DNA of 52,636 nt from an archaeon. GTDB taxonomy: Archaea; Methanobacteriota_B; Thermococci; Methanofastidiosales; NM3. A program made the position numbers and the translations under genes. Positions 33,284-42,033 of this stretch are shown one piece after another. The number at the start of each line of letters is the position of its first letter. Within the stretch, counting starts at the first letter, position 1. The stretch lies in the NCBI GenBank assembly GCA_004212155.1, contig RXIG01000014.1:1-52636 (forward strand). The letters run 5' to 3'. The notes under the pieces are model-generated. The model saw only the letters and a program-made list of their open reading frames with translations. It did no database searches and had not been told where the DNA came from.

Positions 33284-34240
33284 ATGAAGAAGGTCGTTTT
33301 ATGCAGCGGTGCCGAGCACCTTTCGGAATCCTTTGCCAATGCAGGATGCGAGGTCTTCTCCTCTATGGAGAATTATGATGGAAAACGGTTTTTCATGAAC
33401 TCCGACGTTTACAGCAGGTTGCCCGTTGAGTCGCTATCGGGAGAGGACGTCGTCGTAGTTCAGAGCGCCACGCTCTCGCAGTCAAACGGTGAATGGTACA
33501 CCACGCAGGACAGGATTTACGAGCTTTTGGAGTTTCTCTCCATCCTTCACGAACCATATATCGTCACACCTGCGGGACACAAGCGTTACGACTATTCCGG
33601 CATGGATCCCGTCGGCTCCGTAGAGGTCGTCTACACCTGCATGCCGTGTGCCAAGCAGGACCATGCATGCCTCACGGGCGAGGTCAACTCCGCCAAGCTT
33701 GCCATCGACCTCACGCTTTCCCGTTCGGAGCGGGTGCATATCATCGATCCTCATCCGCCGACCACCCTTCAGTGGTTTGGGGATCTTGTGGAACAGGGCA
33801 AGGCTAACGTGCTTTCGATGACCGAACAGCTCATCACCGGGGCACTGGCAGACCTTCCCGACGCGGTGATCCTCGGTCCCGACGAGGGTGCTGCCGAGCG
33901 GCTTGGCATACAGTCGTTCTCCAAGTCGCGCATATCGTCCGTACAGTCAACGATATCGGGATCGTTTGATGTAAGGGGCGACGATGTCCTGATCGTCGAC
34001 GACATGGTGCTTTCGGGAGGCACGTTGCGCAGGACGCGCGAGAAGCTCAAGGAACTGGGAGCAAGACGTATCGGCGCGGCCATCACGCACACGATGCCAG
34101 TCTGGGGAGGCGAGGAGAATCTGCAAAAGATCGCCTCAGCCTTCGAGGGCCACGTCTATGCGGCAAACACCGTTTACACCGAAACCTTCAAGGACACGGC
34201 CTTCGATTGCACGGAAACGATCGTTTCCTCCGTGCTGTAA
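33284..34240 (+). CDS. Ribose-phosphate pyrophosphokinase-like protein
   Basis: The 318 residues follow the PRPP-synthetase plan: a first half with MPCAKQDHACLTGEVNSAKLA (corresponding to the YaRQDr/f..GE..Sak region), HIIDPHPP in place of the D-x-H motif, and the PRPP loop VLIVDDMVLSGGTL. It is more divergent than typical Prs proteins, so it may be an active synthetase or an enzyme of related chemistry. ATG 33284 is used; ATG 33260 is possible given a TATA-like TTTTTTATA near 33232-33240. Confidence 0.82.
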   Translation: MKKVVLCSGAEHLSESFANAGCEVFSSMENYDGKRFFMNSDVYSRLPVESLSGEDVVVVQSATLSQSNGEWYTTQDRIYELLEFLSILHEPYIVTPAGHKRYDYSGMDPVGSVEVVYTCMPCAKQDHACLTGEVNSAKLAIDLTLSRSERVHIIDPHPPTTLQWFGDLVEQGKANVLSMTEQLITGALADLPDAVILGPDEGAAERLGIQSFSKSRISSVQSTISGSFDVRGDDVLIVDDMVLSGGTLRRTREKLKELGARRIGAAITHTMPVWGGEENLQKIASAFEGHVYAANTVYTETFKDTAFDCTETIVSSVL

Positions 34241-34323
34241 GCGCCATATTCGCCATCCCGGCGTGCAGATGTCGGTAAAATTTAAAAAGCATCCTTTGAA
34301 TTGAGCATAATACTGGTGAAAAC

Positions 34324-34668
34324 ATGAAAACGTTACTGATAACACTGGGAGTAGGCAAAGGCACATGGGGAAAGGCCAAGCGCGTTTGCAGCGAGGAATG
34401 GGACAAGATCGTCATACTCGGCAACGAATGGGCGCAGGACACGTTCAAGGCCGACTTCGCCTATGATTGGATAGTGCTTGACGAGAACAAGGATTCGTGC
34501 CAGCTTGTCGAGGATATTGCCGAACAGCTCCCCGCAGACGGAGACGTCTACATTAACCTTTCATCCGGCAGCGGAAGGGAGCACAACGCTCTCGTTGCCG
34601 CCCTTGTCACAAAAGGCGTTTCCTTCCAGGTGGCATGCCTGGGTGACGATGGGGTCAGGATCTTCTAA
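34324..34668 (+). CDS. Small Rossmann-like protein, possibly CARF-related
   Basis: The 114 residues start with a strand-loop (MKTLLITLGVGKGTWGKAKRV) and contain VYINLSSGSGREHNALVAALV, then FQVACLGDDGVRIF. The N-[LS]-S-G-[ST]-[GK] loop with a following helix resembles CARF domains, but the match is from memory and weak. No HTH or nuclease domain is attached and no CRISPR genes are nearby. TATA-like AAATTTAAAAAG lies near 34277-34288. Confidence 0.7.
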   Translation: MKTLLITLGVGKGTWGKAKRVCSEEWDKIVILGNEWAQDTFKADFAYDWIVLDENKDSCQLVEDIAEQLPADGDVYINLSSGSGREHNALVAALVTKGVSFQVACLGDDGVRIF

Positions 34669-34690
34669 GCAATGACGAGGTGAAAACAAC

Positions 34691-34825
34691 ATGATGAAAC
34701 GATTGAAGAACAAGACACGAACACAGCTTCGACGCGAGAGGGAAGCAAAGAAGCGCAAGATGCGTGGACTGGCAACTTCTATCAAGCGAGAGAAACGCCG
34801 CAAGGCATCGATATGCAACGAGTGA
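34691..34825 (+). CDS. Small, highly basic protein (44 residues), unknown
   Basis: Starting at ATG 34691 (MMKRLKNKTRTQLRREREAK...) the frame encodes 44 residues, nearly half of them Lys or Arg, ending ICNE. GAGGTGA lies eight bases before the ATG, a strong ribosome-binding site, and the gene fills the gap between its neighbours exactly. It looks like a nucleic-acid or ribosome binder, but I recognise no family; it is not L39e, L40e or a known small ribosomal protein. Confidence 0.6.
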   Translation: MMKRLKNKTRTQLRREREAKKRKMRGLATSIKREKRRKASICNE

Positions 34826-34846
34826 GCAGGGACCTATGTGGTGTGC

Positions 34847-35965
34847 ATGACTGAGTTTAGGGTCACGCCGTGGGATGTCGAGGGCGACATCGACTACAAG
34901 AAGCTTATCGAACAGTTCGGCACGCAGCCGATCACCGACGGGCTTATCGAACGCGTGGAGACCCTTGCTGGCCATGTCCATCCACTCCTGCGCAGAAAGA
35001 TATTCTTTTCTCACAGGGACTTCGACTGGATCCTCTCCCTCTACGAGAAGGGGGAGCAGTTTGCCCTCTACACAGGCAGGGGCCCCTCCGGCCACACGCA
35101 CCTGGGCCACATCCTCCCCTGGATATTCACCAAGTACCTGCAGGATACGTTCGGATGCGAATTATGGTTTCAGCTGACCGATGACGAGAAGTTCGTCCTC
35201 TCGCCCCATCTTACCATCGACGATACGATCAGCTTCTCATACGAGAACGCCCTTGACATCATTGCCCTTGGCTTCGATCCCGAGAAGACGCATATCTTCT
35301 CCGACCTCGATTATGCCAAGACGATGTATAGGCATGCCTTGCAGGTGGCAAAGCGCGTCACGTTCTCTACCGCCAAGGCGGTGTTCGGATTCGATAACTC
35401 GACCAACATCGGATTGATATTCTTTACCTCGATGCAGTCCGTTCCCGCATTCCTGCCATCTATTATGCAGAAGAGGAAAGTGCCAGTGCTCATACCGAGC
35501 GCGATCGACCAGGACCCACACTTTCGTGTCACGCGCGACGTTGCAGAAAAGCTGGGATACTACAAACCCGCGCTCATACAGAGCATGTTCCTTCCTTCGC
35601 TGCTTGGTCCAGACTCGAAGATGTCTGCATCAAAGAGCGGGTCGGCCATCTACACCGTCGACTCACCCAAGGTTGCAAGGAAGAAGGTCATGAACGCATT
35701 CACCGGCGGGTGTCAGTCCCTCGAGGAACAGCGCGTTCAGGGTGGAAATCCCAACATCTGCACCGTCTACCAATATCTCTACATCCTCTTCGAGGAAAGC
35801 GATGCTGACCTTGCCCGCCTCAAGGAGCGCTGCCTGAGCGGCGAGGAGATGTGTGGCAACTGCAAGAAGCTGCTTGCCGCCAAGGTGTCAGAGTTCCTCA
35901 AAGACCATCAGGCAAAGCGGGAAAAGGCGCGCGATCGTATCGACGAATTCATGCTTTCCGACTAG
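34847..35965 (+). CDS. trpS: Tryptophanyl-tRNA synthetase
   Basis: Charges tRNA-Trp. The 372-residue class I synthetase shows the HIGH-type motif GPSGHTHLGH, the KMSAS loop (DSKMSASKSGS) and SAIDQDPHFRVTRD typical of archaeal/eukaryotic TrpRS. ATG 34847 is chosen (GGTG upstream). It is likely cotranscribed with the basic 44-residue gene. The 3' end overlaps convergent priL by 17 bases. Confidence 0.96.
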   Translation: MTEFRVTPWDVEGDIDYKKLIEQFGTQPITDGLIERVETLAGHVHPLLRRKIFFSHRDFDWILSLYEKGEQFALYTGRGPSGHTHLGHILPWIFTKYLQDTFGCELWFQLTDDEKFVLSPHLTIDDTISFSYENALDIIALGFDPEKTHIFSDLDYAKTMYRHALQVAKRVTFSTAKAVFGFDNSTNIGLIFFTSMQSVPAFLPSIMQKRKVPVLIPSAIDQDPHFRVTRDVAEKLGYYKPALIQSMFLPSLLGPDSKMSASKSGSAIYTVDSPKVARKKVMNAFTGGCQSLEEQRVQGGNPNICTVYQYLYILFEESDADLARLKERCLSGEEMCGNCKKLLAAKVSEFLKDHQAKREKARDRIDEFMLSD

Positions 35966-37346
35966 ACGCCCGCTTCTTTCGTATGTAATAGATGAGCGGA
36001 TTCGTGATCTTTCGTCTCCCTACGAGCTTGTTCTTCGAAAGCGTCTGCAGCAGGGGCGCCACCTGTTTCTTGTCGAGGCCGAGCTCCTCGGCGATGGCAT
36101 CACGGGTTCGTGAGCGTTTGAGCAGCAGTGCGAGCACCTGCTCCCCCTCGGCCATCCGCTCCTTCGCAGCCGCCTTGTTGACCACCTCCTCGGCGCGTTC
36201 CCGGTCGATGACGCCCCATGTCACCTGGCTGCAAAACGCATCAGGCTCGCACAGTTGCGGGGCGTTCTCCGCGATCTTCGTGCATGACGGGGGAAGATAC
36301 CATTTCGACTTGCCGTAATCTGCCGCCGTCGGCGTCTCGGTCATGCCGAATCCGAGGTGGTAGAGGATATTGAGCTTTTCAAGCGGCTGCTCCTTGAAGA
36401 AGGGGGGGTCGCACCGATCGCCTGCTTCGATGATCTCGGGCACCACCTCGTCGAGGAGTATCTGCACGTCCTCCTGGGAGAGAGTGAACGAGCTCTCCCT
36501 GTCAAAGACCTTCGTTGACGGGATCAGCCGGGCGTATGAGAGAAATGATGTGAGCAAAAACGTGATGGCGTAGTTCCTCTGTCCCGACGAAACGCCGCCA
36601 AGCGCGATGCGAACGCACGGAGGAAAGAGCTCCTCCTCGAGGTCGCCCGATGCTGTCCGTTCGATACGCGTCTCCGTCTTGAGCAGCGCCTTGACCTTGG
36701 AAGATATCTTCTCGTAGACCGGATGGTTCACCCCTTCCATCCTCGTCGAAAGTCCGTGCACATAGTCGTAGCACCGTTTCCTGACGACCTTGCTGTATAG
36801 GTCAAAGAGCTCCCATTTCGTAAGGTAGAGATAGCCGTCGACGATGTACTGGCGCGTGATGTCCGTTACCTCGTACACATCGGTCCATACGACCGCGTAC
36901 TCCACCTCGCTGCGCCTCATCGTCTTGAGCCTGAAGAGGTCTTCGCGAGGGAGGATCGTGCCCATGCCTGGCAAATCCACCGCCTTGCTGAGAGGCCTGT
37001 CGGCCACCATGTGGTCCTTGATGTAGTATATGGGAATAAGCGTTCGCATCTCCTCCAACACGTCATCGGAGAAGTGCCATGAGAGGCGTTCCTTTAACAG
37101 GTGCTCATACGCGTTTAGCGCCGCGTACACCTCTGGTGCATGCGGGTGCTGCGCCAGGCTCTGGAGCAGCAAGAAGAGTGATATGGCGTCGTCCCGTTCA
37201 TCAAGGTCTACGTATTTGTCGTTGTTCTTCTCGTTGGATCGCGCAATTGAGAGGCGTACGAGCGACTGGTCGATGTCGTTGAGATCGATTGTCAGGAGGT
37301 CTTTTACGCGTTCCGAAAAGGGATTGACAAGCACCATCGTAATCAT
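35949..37346 (-). CDS. priL: DNA primase large subunit PriL
   Basis: Regulatory subunit of archaeal/eukaryotic primase. The 465 residues contain the four cysteines that bind the [4Fe-4S] cluster: FPPC, LPPSC, QLC and AFCSQV in the C-terminal half. A basic tail ends the protein (IRKKRASSRKA), preceded by a winged-helix-like segment (RDAIAEELGLDKKQVAPLLQTL) that is an unusual extra. The frame runs open far upstream into the next gene, but ATG 37346 has GGAGGATACGAG in front. PriS is not in the window. Confidence 0.9.
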   Translation of the reverse strand: MITMVLVNPFSERVKDLLTIDLNDIDQSLVRLSIARSNEKNNDKYVDLDERDDAISLFLLLQSLAQHPHAPEVYAALNAYEHLLKERLSWHFSDDVLEEMRTLIPIYYIKDHMVADRPLSKAVDLPGMGTILPREDLFRLKTMRRSEVEYAVVWTDVYEVTDITRQYIVDGYLYLTKWELFDLYSKVVRKRCYDYVHGLSTRMEGVNHPVYEKISSKVKALLKTETRIERTASGDLEEELFPPCVRIALGGVSSGQRNYAITFLLTSFLSYARLIPSTKVFDRESSFTLSQEDVQILLDEVVPEIIEAGDRCDPPFFKEQPLEKLNILYHLGFGMTETPTAADYGKSKWYLPPSCTKIAENAPQLCEPDAFCSQVTWGVIDRERAEEVVNKAAAKERMAEGEQVLALLLKRSRTRDAIAEELGLDKKQVAPLLQTLSKNKLVGRRKITNPLIYYIRKKRASSRKA

Positions 37347-37372
37347 CTCGTATCCTCCGTTATTAATTGTTT

Positions 37373-38581
37373 CTAAATCGTGAACGAAAGCACCGGGACG
37401 AGCAGGAACGCCATGAGTGTCGTCCGATGCACACCCATCAATGGGGGGAGCATGCCAATGCTTGCAGCCACTGCGCACATCACAAGCCCGCGGTAACCAG
37501 CAAGCGCGGCGATAGCCAGCACCTGTATGGCAATGCCGGTGATCGAGAGTTTCGCATAGTCGATACGAGTGGCATACGCGAGAAGCGGCGAGGCAAGCGC
37601 ATGTAAGGTGGCGAAGGCCGCACCTGCCGCGCATACCATGGTCGCGACGAGGATGCACATATCGTGATGTGTAAGTGACCCGAGAAGCTCCTGCACCTGC
37701 ACGAGCGCCCCGTTGCGCGCCTTGTCGAACTGAAAGAGCACGAGAAGCGCAAAGAGCGCGTTGGCCGTGTTTATCGAACAGCATGTCGCAATGAACGAGC
37801 GTGCCGATCCCGCCCTCTGGCCGAAGAGCTGTGCGATGACGGCGGCCTGGCTCGCTCCAACACCAGGCAGCGTCGCAACGAGTGATCCGGCGATCGTTCC
37901 CCTCGCACACGACGACACGATGGCGTGCCTTGGCAGGAGCATGGTCGCGTCCCGGTCCTGTTCAGGGATGCGCGATGTGGTGCCGAGGCTCACGAGAAGC
38001 GTGCTTATCCCGAAGAATCCGCTGAAGATAGGAAAGAGAGGGTCGCTTCCGAACCACGGAGACCCGAACACGATGCATCCGTAGGCGCCACTCAGTGCGA
38101 ATACGGACCCAGCGCACGCCCTTGTTTTCCAGGTATGGTGCACGAACACGGTCAGCAGCGAGCACCAGACGAGCAGGAGTGGTGTCGCATACCGTATGAA
38201 CGGGTAGAGGCTTGAAAGTGCTGCCATCACGAGTGGCACGGAAGACACGATCACCACTACGGCAAACAGGCTTGCGATGCCTGACAATCGTATCGCCTCC
38301 ATCCCTCGCCCCTCCCGCATCATCCTGTGTGCCGGCAGGACGGCGAGCGCAGTCTCCGCATCGGGCACCCCGAGGAGCGTGGCAGGCAAGAAGTCGATGA
38401 ACGTATGTGTTATCGAAAGGGCGCACACGAACACTGCGGCTCCAAGCGCCGGTGCTTCGATCAACGTCGCTAGCGTTGCCGCAAGCGGCGCTGCCGTATT
38501 CACGTGAATTCCCGGGACAAGCCCGGTCGTAACACCACATACGAAGCCGAGCGCGGTAAGCATCAGCATTGTCGCATCCAC
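37373..38581 (-). CDS. TctA-like multi-pass membrane protein
   Basis: The 402 residues form about ten membrane helices and show the TctA family pattern near the N-terminus (GLVPGIHVNTAAPL) and again in the second half (ATLPGVGASQAAVIAQLFG), indicating internal duplication as in tripartite tricarboxylate transporters. No periplasmic binding protein or small TctB subunit lies nearby, as is usual for the archaeal group. GTG 38581 is supported by a TATA-like TATTAATTC near 38604-38612, giving leaderless translation. Confidence 0.85.
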   Translation of the reverse strand: MDATMLMLTALGFVCGVTTGLVPGIHVNTAAPLAATLATLIEAPALGAAVFVCALSITHTFIDFLPATLLGVPDAETALAVLPAHRMMREGRGMEAIRLSGIASLFAVVVIVSSVPLVMAALSSLYPFIRYATPLLLVWCSLLTVFVHHTWKTRACAGSVFALSGAYGCIVFGSPWFGSDPLFPIFSGFFGISTLLVSLGTTSRIPEQDRDATMLLPRHAIVSSCARGTIAGSLVATLPGVGASQAAVIAQLFGQRAGSARSFIATCCSINTANALFALLVLFQFDKARNGALVQVQELLGSLTHHDMCILVATMVCAAGAAFATLHALASPLLAYATRIDYAKLSITGIAIQVLAIAALAGYRGLVMCAVAASIGMLPPLMGVHRTTLMAFLLVPVLSFTI

Positions 38582-38668
38582 ATCGACGCTGCGTCGGCCA
38601 AGAATTAATACAATGGTTCAAGCAATATGTATAGCATTGAGAAAAAGTTACAGAGGGGCTTTAGTTTA

Positions 38669-38989
38669 TTATGCCGAGCCCCTCTCGGTAGTTCCAGATA
38701 CCAGTTCCTGGCTCATTCGTACGATGACGTAGTCTATTGGTGGTCCGGAGTACAGTTCGTCCACTATTTCCCTCAATGTCGCAATGAATTCCCTCATCTG
38801 CGGCGTGTCTATTGGAGGGTGGGTTTTCATCACACGTTCGTAGAGTGCGAAAAAGAGTCCGCCGCTGATGTCCAATTCGTTATTGGTAGCGACATATTTG
38901 TCACGGTATTGTGCCAAGGTAGTAAAATAGTCTTTGTACAGATTGAACACGTGTTGTCCAACATTCAATTCTAAGTAGTTACCGTGCAT
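38669..38989 (-). CDS. Hypothetical protein, 106 residues
   Basis: No family recognised. It is a soluble, probably alpha-helical protein (MHGNYLELNVGQHVFNLYKDY..., then MREFIATLREIVDELYSGPP). ATG 38989 has a strong GGGGAGGT site seven bases upstream and a TATA-like TATTTATATAG around 39016-39026, so expression is likely. It does not form an operon with the TctA-like gene with certainty (87-base gap). Confidence 0.75.
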   Translation of the reverse strand: MHGNYLELNVGQHVFNLYKDYFTTLAQYRDKYVATNNELDISGGLFFALYERVMKTHPPIDTPQMREFIATLREIVDELYSGPPIDYVIVRMSQELVSGTTERGSA

Positions 38990-39089
38990 GTATACTACCT
39001 CCCCTACAACACACTATATAAATAAATAGTTTGTGCTTGAACGATTTGTCGGATTGGGAAGAGGTATCGGGCACCTGGCAGAATAATCG

Positions 39090-40550
39090 TCATCGATCCC
39101 CTTTTCCACGTCGGGAGTCCCAGCGTTGCAGGAGCTCCTCGTACGTGTCCTGGCTGATAGCGCCGCTCTCGTACTTGTCCCGCAGGTCGCGATATAGCAT
39201 GTCCCATTCCGCATCGCGCACCGCGCGCGACTCGGACTGCCCGCGCGCCACGATCCCTAGCGCCATGATGAGTGCCGCAAGCGGCACGATGAAGACGTAC
39301 CAGGGGTAATCGTTCCCGCCATCGCCATCCGAAGCGCCAAGACCGAGGATCTTGCTGAAGCATGCATTGATCTTCGGTCGGTCCTCGAGCTCAGTATAGA
39401 GTTCCTCGGCAGCCTTGTATTTCTCTTCTGCGAGTTCGTAGTTGCCCTGCGTCTCGGCCTCCTTGGCCTCATCGTAGAGCTGCTGTGCGAGCGAATACTT
39501 CTGTGCCCGCTCCATATAGGCCGTCGCCTGGTTGGCGCGTGACAGGTCGCCTTCAGCTTCGAAAGCGTCGGCTGCGTTTGAGAATCCGGCCGCAGCAGCG
39601 CCCCACAGCTCATCCTCGTAAAGATTAATCGCCTCATCATATAGGTCCTGGGCGCTTCGAGGCGGGTTCTCCGGAAGGCAGACGTTCACGCAGGCGTAAG
39701 CATAGTTGTTAGTGATGGTCTGTTCATGCGACGGTGATGAAACGAACGCCTTCACGTTTCCCATCGTGTCCGATGTGATCGTTGTCAGGGGGACCGTAAC
39801 AGTGTCGTACGCTTCAAGCTCTACGCTCTGTGCCGCGAGGCGCACGTTGGTCGCCTCTTCATAGAGCACCACGGTCAGTGGTCCGCTCGGTCTGTCGCCG
39901 TCGTTTCTGATCGTTGCCTCGAACGTGACCTCTTGTCCGTCCTCGGGCGTCTCTGGGAAGAACGTGAGCTCTTCGAACACCACATCGATATATGACATTA
40001 CCGTCACCGTTACGGTGGCGGTGGCTTCGCGACCGCCGGCCGTGCTCACCGTGATGGGGACGTCGTAGTCACCGGGTGATGCAGTCTCGTCAGCATCGAT
40101 ACGCACACCGATATCCCATTCCTTGCCGAACTCGGTGTTTATCTTCGTCTGGCCGAAGCTGACCGTCAGTCCCTCGGGCGCCTCTGTAGAGAGGTAGAGG
40201 CTAGTGTCGCGCACGAAAAAAGAGTATGAAGTTATTGTAGAAGAATTATTACTACCAAAAAGAGTATTATTAATCGAAGCAGGAGGGGCCGGAGGCCCCG
40301 GACTGTTGGGGTCATCAGGCGGCGAAGGCGTAGTCGTCGGATTGTTCGTTGGTTTCGATGTCGTCGGCGGCGTAGTCGTCTCATGCGTCCCGCTGGCCAT
40401 GACGGTGACATCGAATGATTCGTGGCCCCCGGGGTAGAGCTGGATGCTGCTCAATGATGCTGTGATGCTGACATCCGTCTCTTCTGCTGCGCCAGCCGCC
40501 GCTGAGAGGAGCAACGTCACGATAACAAGGAAGGGAATGTGTTTTCTCAT
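39090..40550 (-). CDS. Secreted CARDB/TPR cell-surface protein with C-terminal membrane helix
   Basis: A signal peptide (MRKHIPFLVIVTLLLSAAAGAAEE) precedes Ig-like beta domains and a Pro/Thr/Asn-rich linker (about residues 57-105). A CARDB-like domain follows (EELTFFPETPEDGQEVTFEATIRNDGDRPSG), then TPR-like helices (YDEAINLYEDELWGAAAAGF, GNYELAEEKYKAAEELY), one membrane helix (YPWYVFIVPLAALIMALGI) and a short cytosolic tail. It looks like an adhesive or scaffold protein of the envelope. The linker stretch 40204-40290 is AT-rich and uses codons unlike the rest. A TATA box (AATTTATAAAC) lies near 40572-40582. Confidence 0.83.
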   Translation of the reverse strand: MRKHIPFLVIVTLLLSAAAGAAEETDVSITASLSSIQLYPGGHESFDVTVMASGTHETTTPPTTSKPTNNPTTTPSPPDDPNSPGPPAPPASINNTLFGSNNSSTITSYSFFVRDTSLYLSTEAPEGLTVSFGQTKINTEFGKEWDIGVRIDADETASPGDYDVPITVSTAGGREATATVTVTVMSYIDVVFEELTFFPETPEDGQEVTFEATIRNDGDRPSGPLTVVLYEEATNVRLAAQSVELEAYDTVTVPLTTITSDTMGNVKAFVSSPSHEQTITNNYAYACVNVCLPENPPRSAQDLYDEAINLYEDELWGAAAAGFSNAADAFEAEGDLSRANQATAYMERAQKYSLAQQLYDEAKEAETQGNYELAEEKYKAAEELYTELEDRPKINACFSKILGLGASDGDGGNDYPWYVFIVPLAALIMALGIVARGQSESRAVRDAEWDMLYRDLRDKYESGAISQDTYEELLQRWDSRRGKGDR

Positions 40551-40582
40551 TATACAGATTTGATGAGCAATGTTTATAAATT

Positions 40583-40717
40583 TTACTCATCATCTTTGAT
40601 CTCTAGTTTTCGTAGTATGCCTTTCTTCTCTTCCTCTATCATATGTTTGCGCGCATGCTTCATGAGGACAGGAAGAAATTCCTCTGGAAGATCTTCTTTC
40701 TTCTTCGAGGACGCCAT
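40583..40717 (-). CDS. Small charged protein (44 residues), unknown
   Basis: From ATG 40717 the frame encodes MASSKKKEDLPEEFLPVLMK... ending LRKLEIKDDE. It is helical and strongly charged. An AGGA lies just upstream and a TATA-like AAATATAGGG about 31 bases before the ATG. It fills the gap between two genes on the same strand. No family recognised. Confidence 0.5.
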   Translation of the reverse strand: MASSKKKEDLPEEFLPVLMKHARKHMIEEEKKGILRKLEIKDDE

Positions 40718-40752
40718 TTCTTCCTATAATCTTTCAGGTTCCCTATTTATAT

Positions 40753-41925
40753 TTATGTATCATTTGTCATCACAACGTCAAGGATCGAGGCACGCACAAC
40801 ACCATCCTCGTAGCCCTCGATGGAGAGGAAAAACAGCACCGGGACACCCTCCGGCAGGCATAGCGGATCCCTGTCGCGACGCTCGAGGTCGTCGCGCTCG
40901 CTGGCATAGAGGTGCGCCTCGATGGCCGTCTTGCCGTCGTGCAGCGTGAGGATAGGATGATTGCCCTTGAACGTCACGTCCCGTATCGATGCCTCGACCA
41001 CCATGTTCGCCCCCACGTCGTCACGGGTCACACTGGCACCGTTGCGCCTGGGGCGCACCGTGATGCACTCATGCGAGGGGGCGTAGACGACGTACCGCCT
41101 GTAGTAGTTCTTGTAAATGCCCCGCGCGCTCATCAGGTCATGCGGAAACGCATCGATCACCTGTGGCACGAAGATGTCTATGCTGCCGTCCTCGTCCCCC
41201 AATTCGATAAGACATCCTGTATAATATGCCTTGACCGAGCGCACCGTGCCGGAGACATAGTATGGCATTCCCAGTGTCTCCACGTCCGAGGGGGCGACAG
41301 GCGACGCCTCGACGTGTTCTATCGTCAACGGAATGCCGACGGTATCCCCCTCGAGGTCGCAGATGATCACTGCGCCGCAAACATGGTCCCCTATCTCGTA
41401 GTCGTTCTCGTGGCAAAACGATACGTCTCCCACCACGCACATGCCGCCAACGCTTTGCATCACGAGGTCGTCGAATGTGTACACCCTGCCAGCGTTTCTA
41501 AGGGCATATGCGGCGGTATGCCGTAGCGTGTCCGTGTCCTCATCGACGTAGCAAACATCTTCCGGTGATGCAGGCGTGACGGCATGCCTGGGCCAATAGT
41601 GACGAAGGTAGCGGTCATCCACGCGGGTGAGCTTGCCGCGCACTGAAATCCAATCGCCGAGATCGGGAATGCGCTCCATTTGGGATGCGACACCGTAAAA
41701 GATGGGCACCTCGATATCGTGCGCCCCCGCTATGGCCAGGAAGTGGTGGCCGTCTGAGACGTGTTCCCTGCACACGACGCCCGATACCTCGACATACGTG
41801 TCGACATAGTCGTCAAGCTCTCCCACCGGAGAGTGGGGCGCTGTCCTTCCCGACTCGAAATACATAAATCCCACCCCGGCCAGCGAGAGCACGAGACTGA
41901 AGAGGATGAGCCTACGTTCGTTCAT
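40753..41925 (-). CDS. Membrane-anchored multi-OB-fold-like protein, unknown function
   Basis: The 390-residue protein has one N-terminal membrane helix (LILFSLVLSLAGVGFMYF) and a large outer part made of several OB-like beta barrels: YVEVSGVVCREH...GDWISVRGKLTRV, YYVSGTVRSVKAYYTGCLIELGDEDGSIDIFVP and VVEASIRDVTFKGNHPILTLHDG. OB-fold nucleic-acid-binding domains outside the cell are known from DNA-uptake or nuclease systems; here the ligand is unknown. No catalytic motif is visible. A TATA-like TTTAATAATT lies near 41940-41949. Confidence 0.75.
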   Translation of the reverse strand: MNERRLILFSLVLSLAGVGFMYFESGRTAPHSPVGELDDYVDTYVEVSGVVCREHVSDGHHFLAIAGAHDIEVPIFYGVASQMERIPDLGDWISVRGKLTRVDDRYLRHYWPRHAVTPASPEDVCYVDEDTDTLRHTAAYALRNAGRVYTFDDLVMQSVGGMCVVGDVSFCHENDYEIGDHVCGAVIICDLEGDTVGIPLTIEHVEASPVAPSDVETLGMPYYVSGTVRSVKAYYTGCLIELGDEDGSIDIFVPQVIDAFPHDLMSARGIYKNYYRRYVVYAPSHECITVRPRRNGASVTRDDVGANMVVEASIRDVTFKGNHPILTLHDGKTAIEAHLYASERDDLERRDRDPLCLPEGVPVLFFLSIEGYEDGVVRASILDVVMTNDT

Positions 41926-42033
41926 GAGGGCAATGTGGAATTATTAAATGAAAAACAATAGCAATCGTATTCTGTGTATAAATGGTAAATCATTACGTAA
42001 CTTTTTTAAAGCATATTTTATCTATCACTCTGC

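Noticed and set aside
37347..37910. Upstream extension of the PriL frame by 188 codons
   Set aside because: Lies inside the TctA-like gene on the same strand, and ATG 37346 has a clear ribosome-binding site.
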